NCBI GenBank assembly: GCA_035519675.1 | Contig: DATIWB010000112.1 | Location: 8,871-72,870 of the forward strand | Direction of reading: 5' to 3' | Length of the DNA: 64,000 bases | Source: RPRB01 sp035519675 | Lineage (GTDB): Bacteria; Myxococcota; Myxococcia; Myxococcales; Myxococcaceae | In this document: piece after piece, positions 42,344-53,146 of the stretch | Position numbering within the stretch: the stretch's first letter is position 1 | Layout of the letters: every line of letters begins with the position of its first letter | Translations under genes and position numbers: made by a program | Notes under the pieces: generated by a model | What the model was told of the DNA's origin: nothing | The model's input: only the letters and a program-made list of their open reading frames with translations | Databases searched by the model: none

Positions 42344-43642
42344 TCAGCCGAGCAGCGGGAGCAGACTCCGGTAGAAGGGCCGGAAGTCTCCGCGCGCTCC
42401 GAGGAGCCGGAGATTCTGCTGCAGGCCGCCGAAGGCCCGGAGGAACATCACTCCCTCGGCCGGCGGACGGATCTTCAAGAACTGCGCGGCGTGTCGGGCG
42501 AACAGCTTGCGGCTGTCGGGCGCCATGCTGTCGTTCCCGTAGTCGTAGTCGTCGGTGCGCAGTGCGCGGCCGGCGAGGTGAATCATCTCCTCGAGCAGCG
42601 GGCGGGCCTCGTCGTCCGGCAGGTCCACGGTGAAGCCTACCCGGCGCGCCAGCGCCAGCACGTCGATCGGCTGCTGCTCGAGCACCAGGTGGAACACGTC
42701 CCGGTGACCCTCGAAGAACTCGCGGCTGAAGCGCTTGACGCTCCCGAAGTCGAGAACCCCGAGGCGGCCGTCCGGCATGACCATGAAGTTGCCCGGATGC
42801 GGGTCGGCGTGAACCGTGCCGTCGACCAGGAACGCGCCATGGATGGCCCGGACCATCAGCCCGGAGATGCGGAGCCGCTCGGCGTTCTCCGGGTGCGAGG
42901 CGAGGAAGCTCTTCAGCGTGTGGCCGGGGATGAGCTGCATCGTCAGCACCCGGGTGCTGGTGCGCTCGTCGATGATCTCCGGCACGACGATGTCCGGCAG
43001 GCCCGCGGAGGCCCGGGCGAACTCGCGCGCCAGCCGGCCCTCGCGGGAATAGTCGAGCTCGTGCGCCAGCTCTTCGGCCAGCTCGTGGAAATATTGCCGG
43101 CCGTCGAGCGCCCGGTGGGTGAGGGCCATGGTCCTCACCACCATTCCCAGGTTGTCGATGTCGCTCTTGAGCGCCTGGTCGATGCCGGGGTACTGGATCT
43201 TCACCACCACGTCGCGGCCGTCGCGCAGCCGGGCGCGGTGAACCTGGCCGAGGCTGGCGGCGGCCATCGGCTCACGGGAGAACTCGGAGAACAGCGCGTC
43301 CGGGCTGCCTCCCAGCTCGTCCTCGATGATCGCCGCCACGCGGCCGAACGGCATCGGGGGGGCCTCGTTCTGCAGGCGGGCGAGTACCGCGCGCACCTCT
43401 GGCGGGAAGAGGTCCGGGTCCATGCTGGCCACCTGGCCGAGCTTCATCGCCGCCCCCTTGAGGTCGCCGAGGGTCTGCACCAGCTTCTCGGCGGTTCCCT
43501 TCGACAGGCTGCTGGGGTCGGCGCCGGCCAGCCGCTTCACCCCGCGGGTGAGCGCATCGCTGCCCAGCTGCGCCCCGAGGCCAGCGAGCTTCCGCAGCCG
43601 GGCAAGTCGTGAGGACGGCGGCCCGTCGGGTTCCTTGGCCAT
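42344..43642 (-). CDS. ABC1/UbiB-family atypical kinase
   Basis: A 432-residue protein of the ADCK/UbiB/AarF family. It has the family KxGQ motif ('AAMKLGQVASMD'), the Ala-rich loop ('AAASLGQVHRA'), the catalytic 'DGTVHADPHPGNF' and the metal-binding 'GVLDFGSVKRF'. Family members support ubiquinone or other isoprenoid-lipid metabolism through ATPase activity, here possibly linked to isoprenoid lipids. It is divergent from the DprE1-like gene. Confidence 0.93.
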   Translation of the reverse strand: MAKEPDGPPSSRLARLRKLAGLGAQLGSDALTRGVKRLAGADPSSLSKGTAEKLVQTLGDLKGAAMKLGQVASMDPDLFPPEVRAVLARLQNEAPPMPFGRVAAIIEDELGGSPDALFSEFSREPMAAASLGQVHRARLRDGRDVVVKIQYPGIDQALKSDIDNLGMVVRTMALTHRALDGRQYFHELAEELAHELDYSREGRLAREFARASAGLPDIVVPEIIDERTSTRVLTMQLIPGHTLKSFLASHPENAERLRISGLMVRAIHGAFLVDGTVHADPHPGNFMVMPDGRLGVLDFGSVKRFSREFFEGHRDVFHLVLEQQPIDVLALARRVGFTVDLPDDEARPLLEEMIHLAGRALRTDDYDYGNDSMAPDSRKLFARHAAQFLKIRPPAEGVMFLRAFGGLQQNLRLLGARGDFRPFYRSLLPLLG

Positions 43643-43751
43643 GAGGGTGTTTGGTCACATAACCGGCCAACCGGCGCCCCGCGGTCCGATGTCGAAGCGG
43701 GGCTGATGCCAGCATGTCGTCGGGGCGAGGGACCGTGGTACGCCAGCGCGC

Positions 43752-45038
43752 GTGCCGCGGTCGGAACAGGCGTCGGGGCCGGAGAGCTGGGGACGGTTCC
43801 CTCGGGTCCTACAGGAGGCACTGCCGCTCGCGTGGGCGGATGACCCACTTCCGTCCGGGACGCCCGTCCTGGCGTACGGGATGGGACGCAGCTACGGCGA
43901 CAGCTGCCTGAACGCCGACGGACCGGTGCTCCTGACCCGGGCGCTGCGGCGGTTCATCGCCTTCGACGCCGACAGCGGCGTGCTCCGCTCAGAGGCGGGC
44001 ACCTCGCTGGGGGAGGTGACCGAGCTGGTGCTGCGCCGGGGGTGGCTGCCGCCGGTGTTGCCCGGGACGCAGTTCGTCACGCTCGGCGGAGCGGTGGCCA
44101 ACGACATCCACGGGAAGAACCACCACCGCGCTGGCTGCTTTGGCCGGCACGTGCGCGCGCTGGGGCTGCGCCGGAGCGACGGGAGCGTGAGCACGCTCCA
44201 TCCGGGTGACCCGCTGTTCGAGGCCACCGTTGCCGGCCTGGGGCTGACCGGGCTCATCACCTGGGTGGAGATCCAGCTCGAGCGCGTCCCGAGCGGGTGG
44301 GTGGAGGCCGAGGGCATTCGCTTCCGCTCCCTCGAGGAGGTGGAGGCTCTGGACGACGCGTCGAGGGACACGCACTCGCACACCGTGGCGTGGATCGACG
44401 GGCTGGCCAGAGGCAGGTCGCTGGGCCGCGGCGTCTACTTCCGGGGCAACCTGGCCGAGGGACCGGCGACCCCGCCGGCGCGGCCTGCGCCGAGGAGCCT
44501 CGGATTCGAGGCGCCGGAGCTCCTGCTTTCCCCCTTCCTGCTGCGAACCTTCAACGCGCTCTACGACCACCTGCCCCGCTGGCGCTCGCGGACCTCGGTG
44601 TGGAAGTTCTTCCATCCGCTCGACGCGCTCGGCAGCTGGAACCGGCTGTACGGTCGCCGCGGCTTCTTCCAGCACCAGTCGGTGGTGCCGGACATGGAGG
44701 GCATCCGGGCGCTGCTCGCCCTCACCTCGACACGGGGGCAGGGCGCGTTCCTCTCGGTGCTGAAGCGGTTCGGGCCGCTGAGCTCGCCGGGGATGCTCTC
44801 CTTCCCGCGGCCGGGCTGGACGCTGGCGCTCGACCTGCCGAACCGCGGCGAGGAGACGCTGGCCTGCCTCGACGAGATGGACGCGGTGGTGCGGACCTAC
44901 GGCGGGGCGATCTACCCGGCGAAGGATGCGCGGATGTCGGCCGAGACGTTCCGGCTCGGCTACCCGCAGCTGGACGCGTTCGCGACGTTCATCGACCCGG
45001 CGTTCCGGTCGCGCTTCTGGTCGCGGGTGATGGGATGA
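43752..45038 (+). CDS. DprE1-like FAD-binding oxidase
   Basis: A 428-residue FAD-linked oxidase of the vanillyl-alcohol-oxidase fold. It has 'GMGRSYGDSCLNADG' (FAD-binding), 'GGAVANDIHGKNHHRAG' with the flavin-proximal His, and the C-terminal 'PGWTLALDLPNRGEE'. This is the layout of DprE1, which oxidises decaprenylphosphoryl-ribose at C2. The Cys that binds benzothiazinones in Mycobacterium (in '...NLCVDFP...') is Ala here. A GTG start is used. The following gene encodes a DprE2-like reductase and overlaps it by four bases, so the two form an epimerase-type pair. Confidence 0.85.
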   Translation: MPRSEQASGPESWGRFPRVLQEALPLAWADDPLPSGTPVLAYGMGRSYGDSCLNADGPVLLTRALRRFIAFDADSGVLRSEAGTSLGEVTELVLRRGWLPPVLPGTQFVTLGGAVANDIHGKNHHRAGCFGRHVRALGLRRSDGSVSTLHPGDPLFEATVAGLGLTGLITWVEIQLERVPSGWVEAEGIRFRSLEEVEALDDASRDTHSHTVAWIDGLARGRSLGRGVYFRGNLAEGPATPPARPAPRSLGFEAPELLLSPFLLRTFNALYDHLPRWRSRTSVWKFFHPLDALGSWNRLYGRRGFFQHQSVVPDMEGIRALLALTSTRGQGAFLSVLKRFGPLSSPGMLSFPRPGWTLALDLPNRGEETLACLDEMDAVVRTYGGAIYPAKDARMSAETFRLGYPQLDAFATFIDPAFRSRFWSRVMG

Positions 45039-45784
45039 GCGCGCCGCGGCGGGTGCTCCTGCTCGGGGCGACCAGCGGCATCGCACAGGCGGTCGCGCGG
45101 GTGTACGCGGCGGCCGGGGCCCGGCTGGCGCTGGTGGCGCGCTCTCGGGAGCACCTGGCGACGGTGGCCGCCGACCTGGTGGTGCGCGGGGCGGAGGTGG
45201 TGCTGCAACGGACCGCGGATCTGTGCGAGCTCGAACGGCACCGAACCCTGCTCGCCGAGGCCGAGCAGGCGCTCGACGGCCTCGACGTGGTGCTGGTGGC
45301 CCAGGGCGCGCTCCCGGAGCAGCAGGCGTGCCAGGAGGACCCACGGCGCGCGGTGGCGTCGTGGGACGTGAACTTCGCCAGTGCGGCCACGCTGATGGAG
45401 GCGGCGGCCGAGCGAATGGTGGTGGCGGGGCACGGGACCATCGGGGTGCTCTCCAGCGTCGCCGGAGAGCGCGGGCGAGGGGCGAACTACGTCTACGGAG
45501 CGGCGAAGGCGGCGCTGACCGCGTATGCCGGTGGGCTCGGTCAGCGGCTCCGCGGCACGGGGGTGACCGTCCTGACCATCAAGCCGGGGCCCGTGGACAC
45601 GCCGATGGTGGCCGGCCGGGCCATCAACCCCCGGCTGCTGGCGGACGTGGACGTGGTCGGGCGACGGATCTACCGGGCACTGGAGCGCGGGGAGCGCGTG
45701 CTCTACGTGCCGGGCAAATGGCGGTGGATCATGGCCGTCATCCGCGCCTTGCCGATCCGCCTCTTCGAGCGGTTGCGGCTCTAG
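45035..45784 (+). CDS. DprE2-like short-chain reductase
   Basis: A 249-residue SDR enzyme: NAD(P) motif 'LLLGATSGIAQAVARVYAAA', catalytic Y-x-x-x-K in 'NYVYGAAKAALTAYAG', Ser in 'GVLSSVAGERG', and 'IKPGPVDTPM'. Coupled to the DprE1-like oxidase, it would reduce the keto intermediate to complete a 2'-epimerisation of a polyprenyl-phospho-sugar (known for arabinose donor synthesis). The C-terminal hydrophobic/basic segment (RWIMAVIRALPIRLFERLRL) suggests membrane contact, as in DprE2. Confidence 0.85.
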   Translation: MSAPRRVLLLGATSGIAQAVARVYAAAGARLALVARSREHLATVAADLVVRGAEVVLQRTADLCELERHRTLLAEAEQALDGLDVVLVAQGALPEQQACQEDPRRAVASWDVNFASAATLMEAAAERMVVAGHGTIGVLSSVAGERGRGANYVYGAAKAALTAYAGGLGQRLRGTGVTVLTIKPGPVDTPMVAGRAINPRLLADVDVVGRRIYRALERGERVLYVPGKWRWIMAVIRALPIRLFERLRL

Positions 45785-45869
45785 GGTCTCGATGCGGCGA
45801 CGACAGCTTCGGGTCGTTCCCGTCCCTGCCAAACGAGGTGTCTGGCACCGCGTGAGGGCATCCAACTAT

Positions 45870-45881
45870 CTGTAAGTACAG
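45870..45881. promoter_or_regulatory. Palindrome CTGTA-AG-TACAG
   Basis: CTGTAAGTACAG has perfect 5-bp arms, 57 bases before the first in-frame ATG of the second ArsR-type gene. It shares the TGTAAG half with the operator-like sites at 8625 and 8704, next to another ArsR/SRPBCC module. Confidence 0.45.
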
Positions 45882-45913
45882 CTTGTTCTCGCCCAGTGGC
45901 GGAGTCCGAAGTA

Positions 45914-45942
45914 TTGACAGTCATTTCTGTCTAGACAATGAT
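45914..45942 (+). promoter_or_regulatory. Predicted promoter with overlapping palindromes, second ArsR/SRPBCC operon
   Basis: A consensus TTGACA (45914-45919) lies 17 bases before AATGAT (45937-45942). Between them are GACAG-TCATTT-CTGTC (45916-45931) and a perfect TGTCTAGACA (45928-45937). A start about seven bases past the -10 falls at the in-frame GTG at 45950, and no Shine-Dalgarno precedes the two upstream ATGs. Palindrome binding would block the promoter, as expected for autorepression. Confidence 0.5.
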
Positions 45943-46588
45943 GCTGGTCGTGCACGCCGGAGGGCAAGCGTCCGTCGAGGTCCTCCAGGCTGCCGAGACG
46001 GCAGCGGCGCTGCTCGACCCGGCCCGCCTGCGCATCCTGACTGCCCTCCGGGACCCGGACTCGAGCGCGGGCGTGGCCAGGGCCCTCGGGCTTCCACGGC
46101 AGCGCGTCGGTCACCACGTCCGGGCGCTGGAGGCGGCGGGGCTGCTCAGCTGCGTCGGCGAGCGGAAGAAGCGCAACTGCGTCGAGCGGCTGCTGCAGGC
46201 CACCGCCCGCTCGTACGTCCTGGCGCCCCAGCTCCTCGGTCCCCTCGGCATGACGGCCGGCGAGGCCCGCGACCGGTTCTCCAGCACCTATCTGCTCGCG
46301 GCGGCGAGCTGGGTCATCCAGGAGGTGACCACGCTCCGCCCTCGCGCCGAGGCGGCGGGAAAGAAGCTTCCCACGGTCAGCGTGCAGACCGAGGTGCGCT
46401 TCGCCTCTGCCCGCTCGCAGAACGAGTTCCTCGAGGAGCTGCTCACCGCCTTCTCGGAGCTGGTGGCGCGCCATCACCGACCCGACGCCGCCGGGGGTCG
46501 CTCCTTCCGCCTCTCGCTGTTCGGTCACCCGGCGCTTCCGTCCGAGCGGCCCGTCGACGTCGCACCCACCGAGGAGACCGGCCCATGA
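45938..46588 (+). CDS. ArsR-type winged-helix regulator
   Basis: A 216-residue regulator. The winged helix spans about 18-75 ('AAALLDPARLRILTALRDPD', 'ARALGLPRQRVGHHVRALEA'), followed by a longer C-terminal domain ('NCVERLLQATARSYVLAPQL') unlike the short ArsR of the 8.7-kb module. Two ATGs (45938, 45941) lack a ribosome site; the GTG at 45950 may be the true, leaderless start. It is coupled to the SRPBCC gene by ATGA. Confidence 0.85.
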   Translation: MMLVVHAGGQASVEVLQAAETAAALLDPARLRILTALRDPDSSAGVARALGLPRQRVGHHVRALEAAGLLSCVGERKKRNCVERLLQATARSYVLAPQLLGPLGMTAGEARDRFSSTYLLAAASWVIQEVTTLRPRAEAAGKKLPTVSVQTEVRFASARSQNEFLEELLTAFSELVARHHRPDAAGGRSFRLSLFGHPALPSERPVDVAPTEETGP

Positions 46589-47406
46589 GCGACTCGCCCC
46601 CGAAGACCCGCAGCCTGGTGCTCGAGGCCCACCTCCCGGGGACTCCCGACGAGCTGGCGCGGATGCTGACCGACCCCCTCGAGCTCGCCCGCTGGTTCGC
46701 TCCCTTCGTCGAGGGGCCGGGCACACCGGGCGCGCTGGTCACCTTCCGCTGGAGCCCGGACATGGTCTGGAAGACGCGGCCCGAGATCATCGAGCCGGGC
46801 CGACGCGTCCTCTGGCGCGACGCGCCCCCCGAGGAGCAGCCCGGCGGTCCCCCCGGCGCCACGATGGTCATCGAGTGGAGCCTGGCTGCCGAGGCGGGCG
46901 GGACGCGGCTGCGCCTGGTCCACTCCGGCTTCGGCGAGGGTGCGGAGTGGGAGGACCAGTACGACGCCACGAACGCCGGCTGGCGCTTCTTCCTCTGGCA
47001 CCTCGAGGAGACGCTCCGCCATCACCGGGGCGCGGATCGGGCGGTGGTCTGGGAACGCAGAGCAAGTGGACTCTCCCGCGACGCGCTCGGTGAGCGGCTC
47101 TTCGGCCCCGCCGGTCTCGCCCTCTCCCCGGCCCGTCCAGCGCCGGGAACGGTGGCCCATCTCTCGCTCGGCGGAACGCCCAGACGCTTCGAGGTGGCGA
47201 ACGCCCACCTGCCCACGCACCTGTGGGGGAAGTTTCCGGGGCTCGGCGGAGCCATCCTCCTGGTGGAGATGGAGCCTGGACGCACCGGTCCGTTTCACAC
47301 CGGTCTCTGGCTCAGCACCTGGGGGCTCGCCCCCGACGTCCTCGCGTCGCTCCGCGCGGGGCTCCGCGCGATGGCCGACGCGGTGTTCGGTCCGCCTCCG
47401 GGCTGA
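46585..47406 (+). CDS. SRPBCC-domain protein, long form
   Basis: A 273-residue protein whose first ~140 residues are an AHSA1/SRPBCC domain ('LEAHLPGTPDELARMLTDPL', 'WKTRPEIIEPGRRVLWRD', 'GTRLRLVHSGFGEGAEWEDQ'). The C-terminal ~120 residues repeat the general pattern less clearly and may be a second, degenerate SRPBCC half ('LPTHLWGKFPGLGGAILLVE'). It is twice the length of the usual domain. Ligand unknown; controlled with the coupled regulator. Confidence 0.82.
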   Translation: MSDSPPKTRSLVLEAHLPGTPDELARMLTDPLELARWFAPFVEGPGTPGALVTFRWSPDMVWKTRPEIIEPGRRVLWRDAPPEEQPGGPPGATMVIEWSLAAEAGGTRLRLVHSGFGEGAEWEDQYDATNAGWRFFLWHLEETLRHHRGADRAVVWERRASGLSRDALGERLFGPAGLALSPARPAPGTVAHLSLGGTPRRFEVANAHLPTHLWGKFPGLGGAILLVEMEPGRTGPFHTGLWLSTWGLAPDVLASLRAGLRAMADAVFGPPPG

Positions 47407-47852
47407 GACGTACCGCTCCCCAAGGGCAGCCCCGCATCGGCGCAGCGCCAGGAGAAGACGGTCGGCGAGCGCCTGGGCGATCCACCCACGGTGAAGGTGG
47501 CGCAGAAGGCCGCCTCGACGGTGGGACGGTCCATCCCGGCACGGCAGCGCTCCCCTGGCCGGCAACATGGCCTCGCACCTCCACTGCGGAGTCGTGCTGG
47601 ACCGGGGTCTTGCGGTCCTGCGGGCGGCCCTCGGCCGGTAGAGCCTGCAGGGCCGCTCACCGGGCCAAGCAGTCGCCCGATGGACCTTCCCGGGGTCCCG
47701 GCGTCCAATGCTTCAAGTCGGGCCCCGGTGTGTGCTAAGCGCCCGCCCGCCACGGGAGGGGTTCCCGCATTCCCGTGGAACGAGGCTGCGCTGAAGCGTC
47801 CGCGCGATGCGGGCGGCCAACCCCTCGATCGTCCTTTCGAGGAGATGTGCAC
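47407..47852. other. Intergenic stretch before hppA
   Basis: These 446 bases hold no frame with convincing protein character in either direction and no RNA gene or clear terminator that I can see. The last part carries the hppA ribosome site GAGGAG (47839-47844), eight bases before its ATG. Confidence 0.4.
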
Positions 47853-50327
<2,475 letters not shown>

Positions 50328-50375
50328 GAGCCTGTAGGGCATCGGCGGTGCATCCGCGGTGCTCAGCCTCGGGGC

Positions 50376-51329
50376 ATGCAGATCCTCCCCCGCACCGGAC
50401 CGCCCGGAGTGGTGCTGGCCCTGCTGCTGGCGAGCGGCGGCGGATGCGCGCACGGGCCAGGCCAGGGGCCGGCCGCGAACAGGACGGTCAGCCAGATCAA
50501 CGTCGTGCCTGACTTCCTCGCTGCCTGGGACTCGGTCCGGACGGCGCCGCGGGCCGAGCAGCTCGACCGCTCGCGGCAGGCGCTGCTCGCCAGCCATCCC
50601 GAGCTCTTCGGTCCCGAGGTCTTCGGGCCGGCCCCGGCGCTCGACCGCGACCTCGAACGGCTCCTGGTGGAGATGCCCAGGCTCGAGCCGAAGCTCGAGG
50701 CGCTGTCGGAGCGGATGCCCGGCGACGTCGAACGGAGCGCGCGTTCCTTCCTGGACCAGTTCCCCGAGCTCGACTGGGCCGGCCCGGTCGCACTCAGCCT
50801 GTCGTTCAGCCACTTCGAGGCGGTCTGGCGGACGGTGTCCGGGCGGCGGACGCTGGTGCTCGGACTCGACGCCTTCGCCTACTACCGGGGCCCCTACGCG
50901 CCGGTGGAACCGGTGGTCCACCATGCGCTGGCGTCGGCGCTGCTGCCGCCGTGGAAGGGCCCCGGGCCCGTCCCGGTGTGGTGGGCGCTCTGGGAGGAGG
51001 GGTTCCCGCTGGCCGCCGTTCGCACCCTCGACCCGGGCGTGACCGACGCGGAGCTGCGGCTGCCGGACGAGGGCCGCGACCCGGCGTACCTCGCCGCGCT
51101 CGCCCGGCGCGTCCGTGGAGCGCTCGACTCCACGCGCGAGTCGGACCGTCGAGCGGTGACCAGCGTGGCGGGCATAGCCCCGGCCGGAGCAGGGCGCTGG
51201 CTCGCGCTGCGGGCCGCCCAGCAGATTGTCGCCGGGCGCACCCTCCACGACGCTGCCCGCCTGGGCGGCCCACCGCTCCGGGCAGCCGTCGACTCCGCCC
51301 TCGCCACCCTGGAGCGACCCGGCAGCTGA
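50376..51329 (+). CDS. Unrecognised lipoprotein
   Basis: A 317-residue lipoprotein (lipobox in LLLASGGGCAHGP). 'PVVHHALASALLPP' followed by 'VWWALWEEGFPLAAVRTLDP' recalls the His...Glu-Gly arrangement of DUF2268-like zinc proteases, but the HExxH glutamate is missing, so a catalytic role is doubtful. It sits between hppA and the RNase Z gene in the same direction. Probably periplasmic face of the outer membrane; function unknown. Confidence 0.7.
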   Translation: MQILPRTGPPGVVLALLLASGGGCAHGPGQGPAANRTVSQINVVPDFLAAWDSVRTAPRAEQLDRSRQALLASHPELFGPEVFGPAPALDRDLERLLVEMPRLEPKLEALSERMPGDVERSARSFLDQFPELDWAGPVALSLSFSHFEAVWRTVSGRRTLVLGLDAFAYYRGPYAPVEPVVHHALASALLPPWKGPGPVPVWWALWEEGFPLAAVRTLDPGVTDAELRLPDEGRDPAYLAALARRVRGALDSTRESDRRAVTSVAGIAPAGAGRWLALRAAQQIVAGRTLHDAARLGGPPLRAAVDSALATLERPGS

Positions 51330-51503
51330 GGTCGGGGCCGACGGGTGTCGCTCTAGCGGGCCAGCTCGAGGACCGGGGTGGTCGCTCGCGGTCGACGGCA
51401 GAAGAGGGCTCCGGTGCGGCTTGGCGCGCTCCGGACGGCCGTGTTAACGCCCCTCCCCCGCCGCAGTCGGGAGGAGCAGAAGAACGCCGTGGGCAACGCC
51501 GGG

Positions 51504-52427
51504 ATGTCACTCTTGCGCTTCACCTTCCTCGGCACGTCGGCCGCCCAGCCAACGATCCACCGGAACCTCTCCGGCCTGGCGGTGAAGGCGGACTCGGACC
51601 TGCTGCTCTTCGACTGTGGCGAGGGGAGCCAGCGGCAGATGATCCGCTACGGCACCGGCTTCTCGGTGGACGCGGTCTTCTTCACCCACTTCCACGCCGA
51701 CCACTACCTGGGAATCATCGGCTTCCTGCGCACGCTGGGAATGATGGGACGCGAGGAGAAGCTGGTGCTGTACGGACCGGTGCCGGCGAAGCGGCTGCTG
51801 AACCAGGCGGTGCACCTGGGCGTGGACCAGCTCGGGTTCCCGCTGGAGATCGTCGAGCTGAAGGATGGCGAGAAGGTCCAGCGCCACGGCTACTCGGTCC
51901 GGGCGGTCGGGGTACAGCACCGGATCAACGCCCTCGGCTACGTGCTGGAGGAGGACGTGCGGGCGGGCCGGTTCAACCTCGAGCGCGCCCGGGCGCTGGG
52001 CGTCCGCGAGGGGCCGGACTTCGGACGGCTGCAGCGCGGCGAGTCGGTGACCGCGCTCGACGGAAAGACGGTGGCTCCCTCGGACGTGATGGGAGCCGCC
52101 CGAGCGGGCCGGAAGCTGGTGCTCTCCGGCGATACCCGGCCGTGCGAGGCGATGGCCGAGGCCGCGCGCCAGGCGGATGTCCTCATCCACGAGTCCACGT
52201 TCAGCGACGACGACCAGGCCCGGGCGCTCGAGACGCGCCACTCGACGGCGCGCGAGGCGGGCCGGATCGCGCAGCAGGCCGGGGCCCACCGGCTCATCCT
52301 CACCCACCTCAGCTCTCGGTACGACACCGACTTCGGACGGCTGCTGGCCCAGGCCCGTGAGGAGTACCAGGGCCCGGTGGAGGTCGCGCACGACGGCCTG
52401 ACCGTCGACGTGCCTGTGCGGGAGTGA
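51504..52427 (+). CDS. rnz: Ribonuclease Z
   Basis: A 307-residue tRNase Z that removes the 3' trailer of pre-tRNAs. The metallo-beta-lactamase site is H62-F-H64-A-D66-H67 in 'FFTHFHADHYLG'. Further ligands are in 'VGVQHRINALGY', 'LVLSGDTRPCEAM' and 'LILTHLSSRY', and 'STFSDDDQARALETRHSTA' is typical. The ATG with TTCACTTT-like context at 51504 gives the family's normal N-terminus ('LLRFTFLGTSAAQPT'); upstream codons are not protein-like. Confidence 0.95.
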   Translation: MSLLRFTFLGTSAAQPTIHRNLSGLAVKADSDLLLFDCGEGSQRQMIRYGTGFSVDAVFFTHFHADHYLGIIGFLRTLGMMGREEKLVLYGPVPAKRLLNQAVHLGVDQLGFPLEIVELKDGEKVQRHGYSVRAVGVQHRINALGYVLEEDVRAGRFNLERARALGVREGPDFGRLQRGESVTALDGKTVAPSDVMGAARAGRKLVLSGDTRPCEAMAEAARQADVLIHESTFSDDDQARALETRHSTAREAGRIAQQAGAHRLILTHLSSRYDTDFGRLLAQAREEYQGPVEVAHDGLTVDVPVRE

Positions 52428-52550
52428 GCCAGGTTTCAGGAAGGGCTGGTCCCTCTTCCCCGCTCCCAAGGCGCCACACCCCTGTCCGTCGCCACGCCGG
52501 CGCCCGTACCAGTTCCCGCATGGTCCGTCGCCCCGGGCGCAACACCGATC

Positions 52551-52565
52551 CGCCCCCGAGGGGCG
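52551..52565. other. 6-bp GC hairpin in the gap after rnz
   Basis: CGCCCC-CGA-GGGGCG forms a perfect stem about 125 bases past the rnz stop. No T-run follows, so a terminator role is uncertain. The rest of the 263-bp gap shows no gene. Confidence 0.25.
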
Positions 52566-52690
52566 CGGCAGGCAACTGCTGACTCCCCAAGTCCGCGCGG
52601 TCCTTCGAGGAGCAGCCTGGCAGGGCCGATGCAATCCCCGGTGCTCGTTCCGCCCCGAACTCCTCGCGGCGGTTACCTGGGGAGTCTCTC

Positions 52691-53101
52691 ATGCGTCGCA
52701 CCATCCTGTTTGCCTTCTTCCTTCTCGCCGCCTGTGGCGGCGGGGTTCGCAACACCGACACCAGCGCCGTCGACCGGTCCGCCCAGATGAGGGCTCAGGC
52801 GTTCCTGCTCACAGCCGACGCCCAGGGCGTGATCGCCGCCTTCGCCCAGTCGGCCAGCCAGGACGCGCTGGACAGCTGCCTCAACGCCTGGGTCGAGGAG
52901 GCTGCCAGTGGACAGGGGAGCCTGCACGAGCCGGTGGCCAAGCCTGACGTCGCTGGGTTCCGCGCGTTCCTCTCCGCCTGTCTGGGGAGCTCGGTGCCGG
53001 GGGACGTCCGTGCTGCGCCGGTCTTCGACGCCCGCACCACCGGTCCGGGGCACCTTCGCGCCGCGCCGCCCGCTGCTCTGCGGAGCACCGACGTCCAGTA
53101 A
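52691..53101 (+). CDS. Small lipoprotein of unknown function
   Basis: A 136-residue protein with a clear lipobox (MRRTILFAFFLLAACGGG) and a ribosome site GGGGAG. The mature part has no recognised domain; 'QGVIAAFAQSASQDALDSCL' suggests helices and two Cys. It lies 46 bp before the adenylate cyclase gene, whose signal input could involve it, though that is only positional. Confidence 0.75.
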   Translation: MRRTILFAFFLLAACGGGVRNTDTSAVDRSAQMRAQAFLLTADAQGVIAAFAQSASQDALDSCLNAWVEEAASGQGSLHEPVAKPDVAGFRAFLSACLGSSVPGDVRAAPVFDARTTGPGHLRAAPPAALRSTDVQ

Positions 53102-53146
53102 TTCCCTGCTGCACACCAGCTCCCGGTAGCATCGAGGGCCGCTTCC

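Noticed and set aside
45870..45942. A LexA/SOS box interpretation of the CTGTAAGTACAG and CTGTC palindromes.
   Set aside because: Spacing does not fit CTGT-N8-ACAG, and no DNA-repair gene follows.
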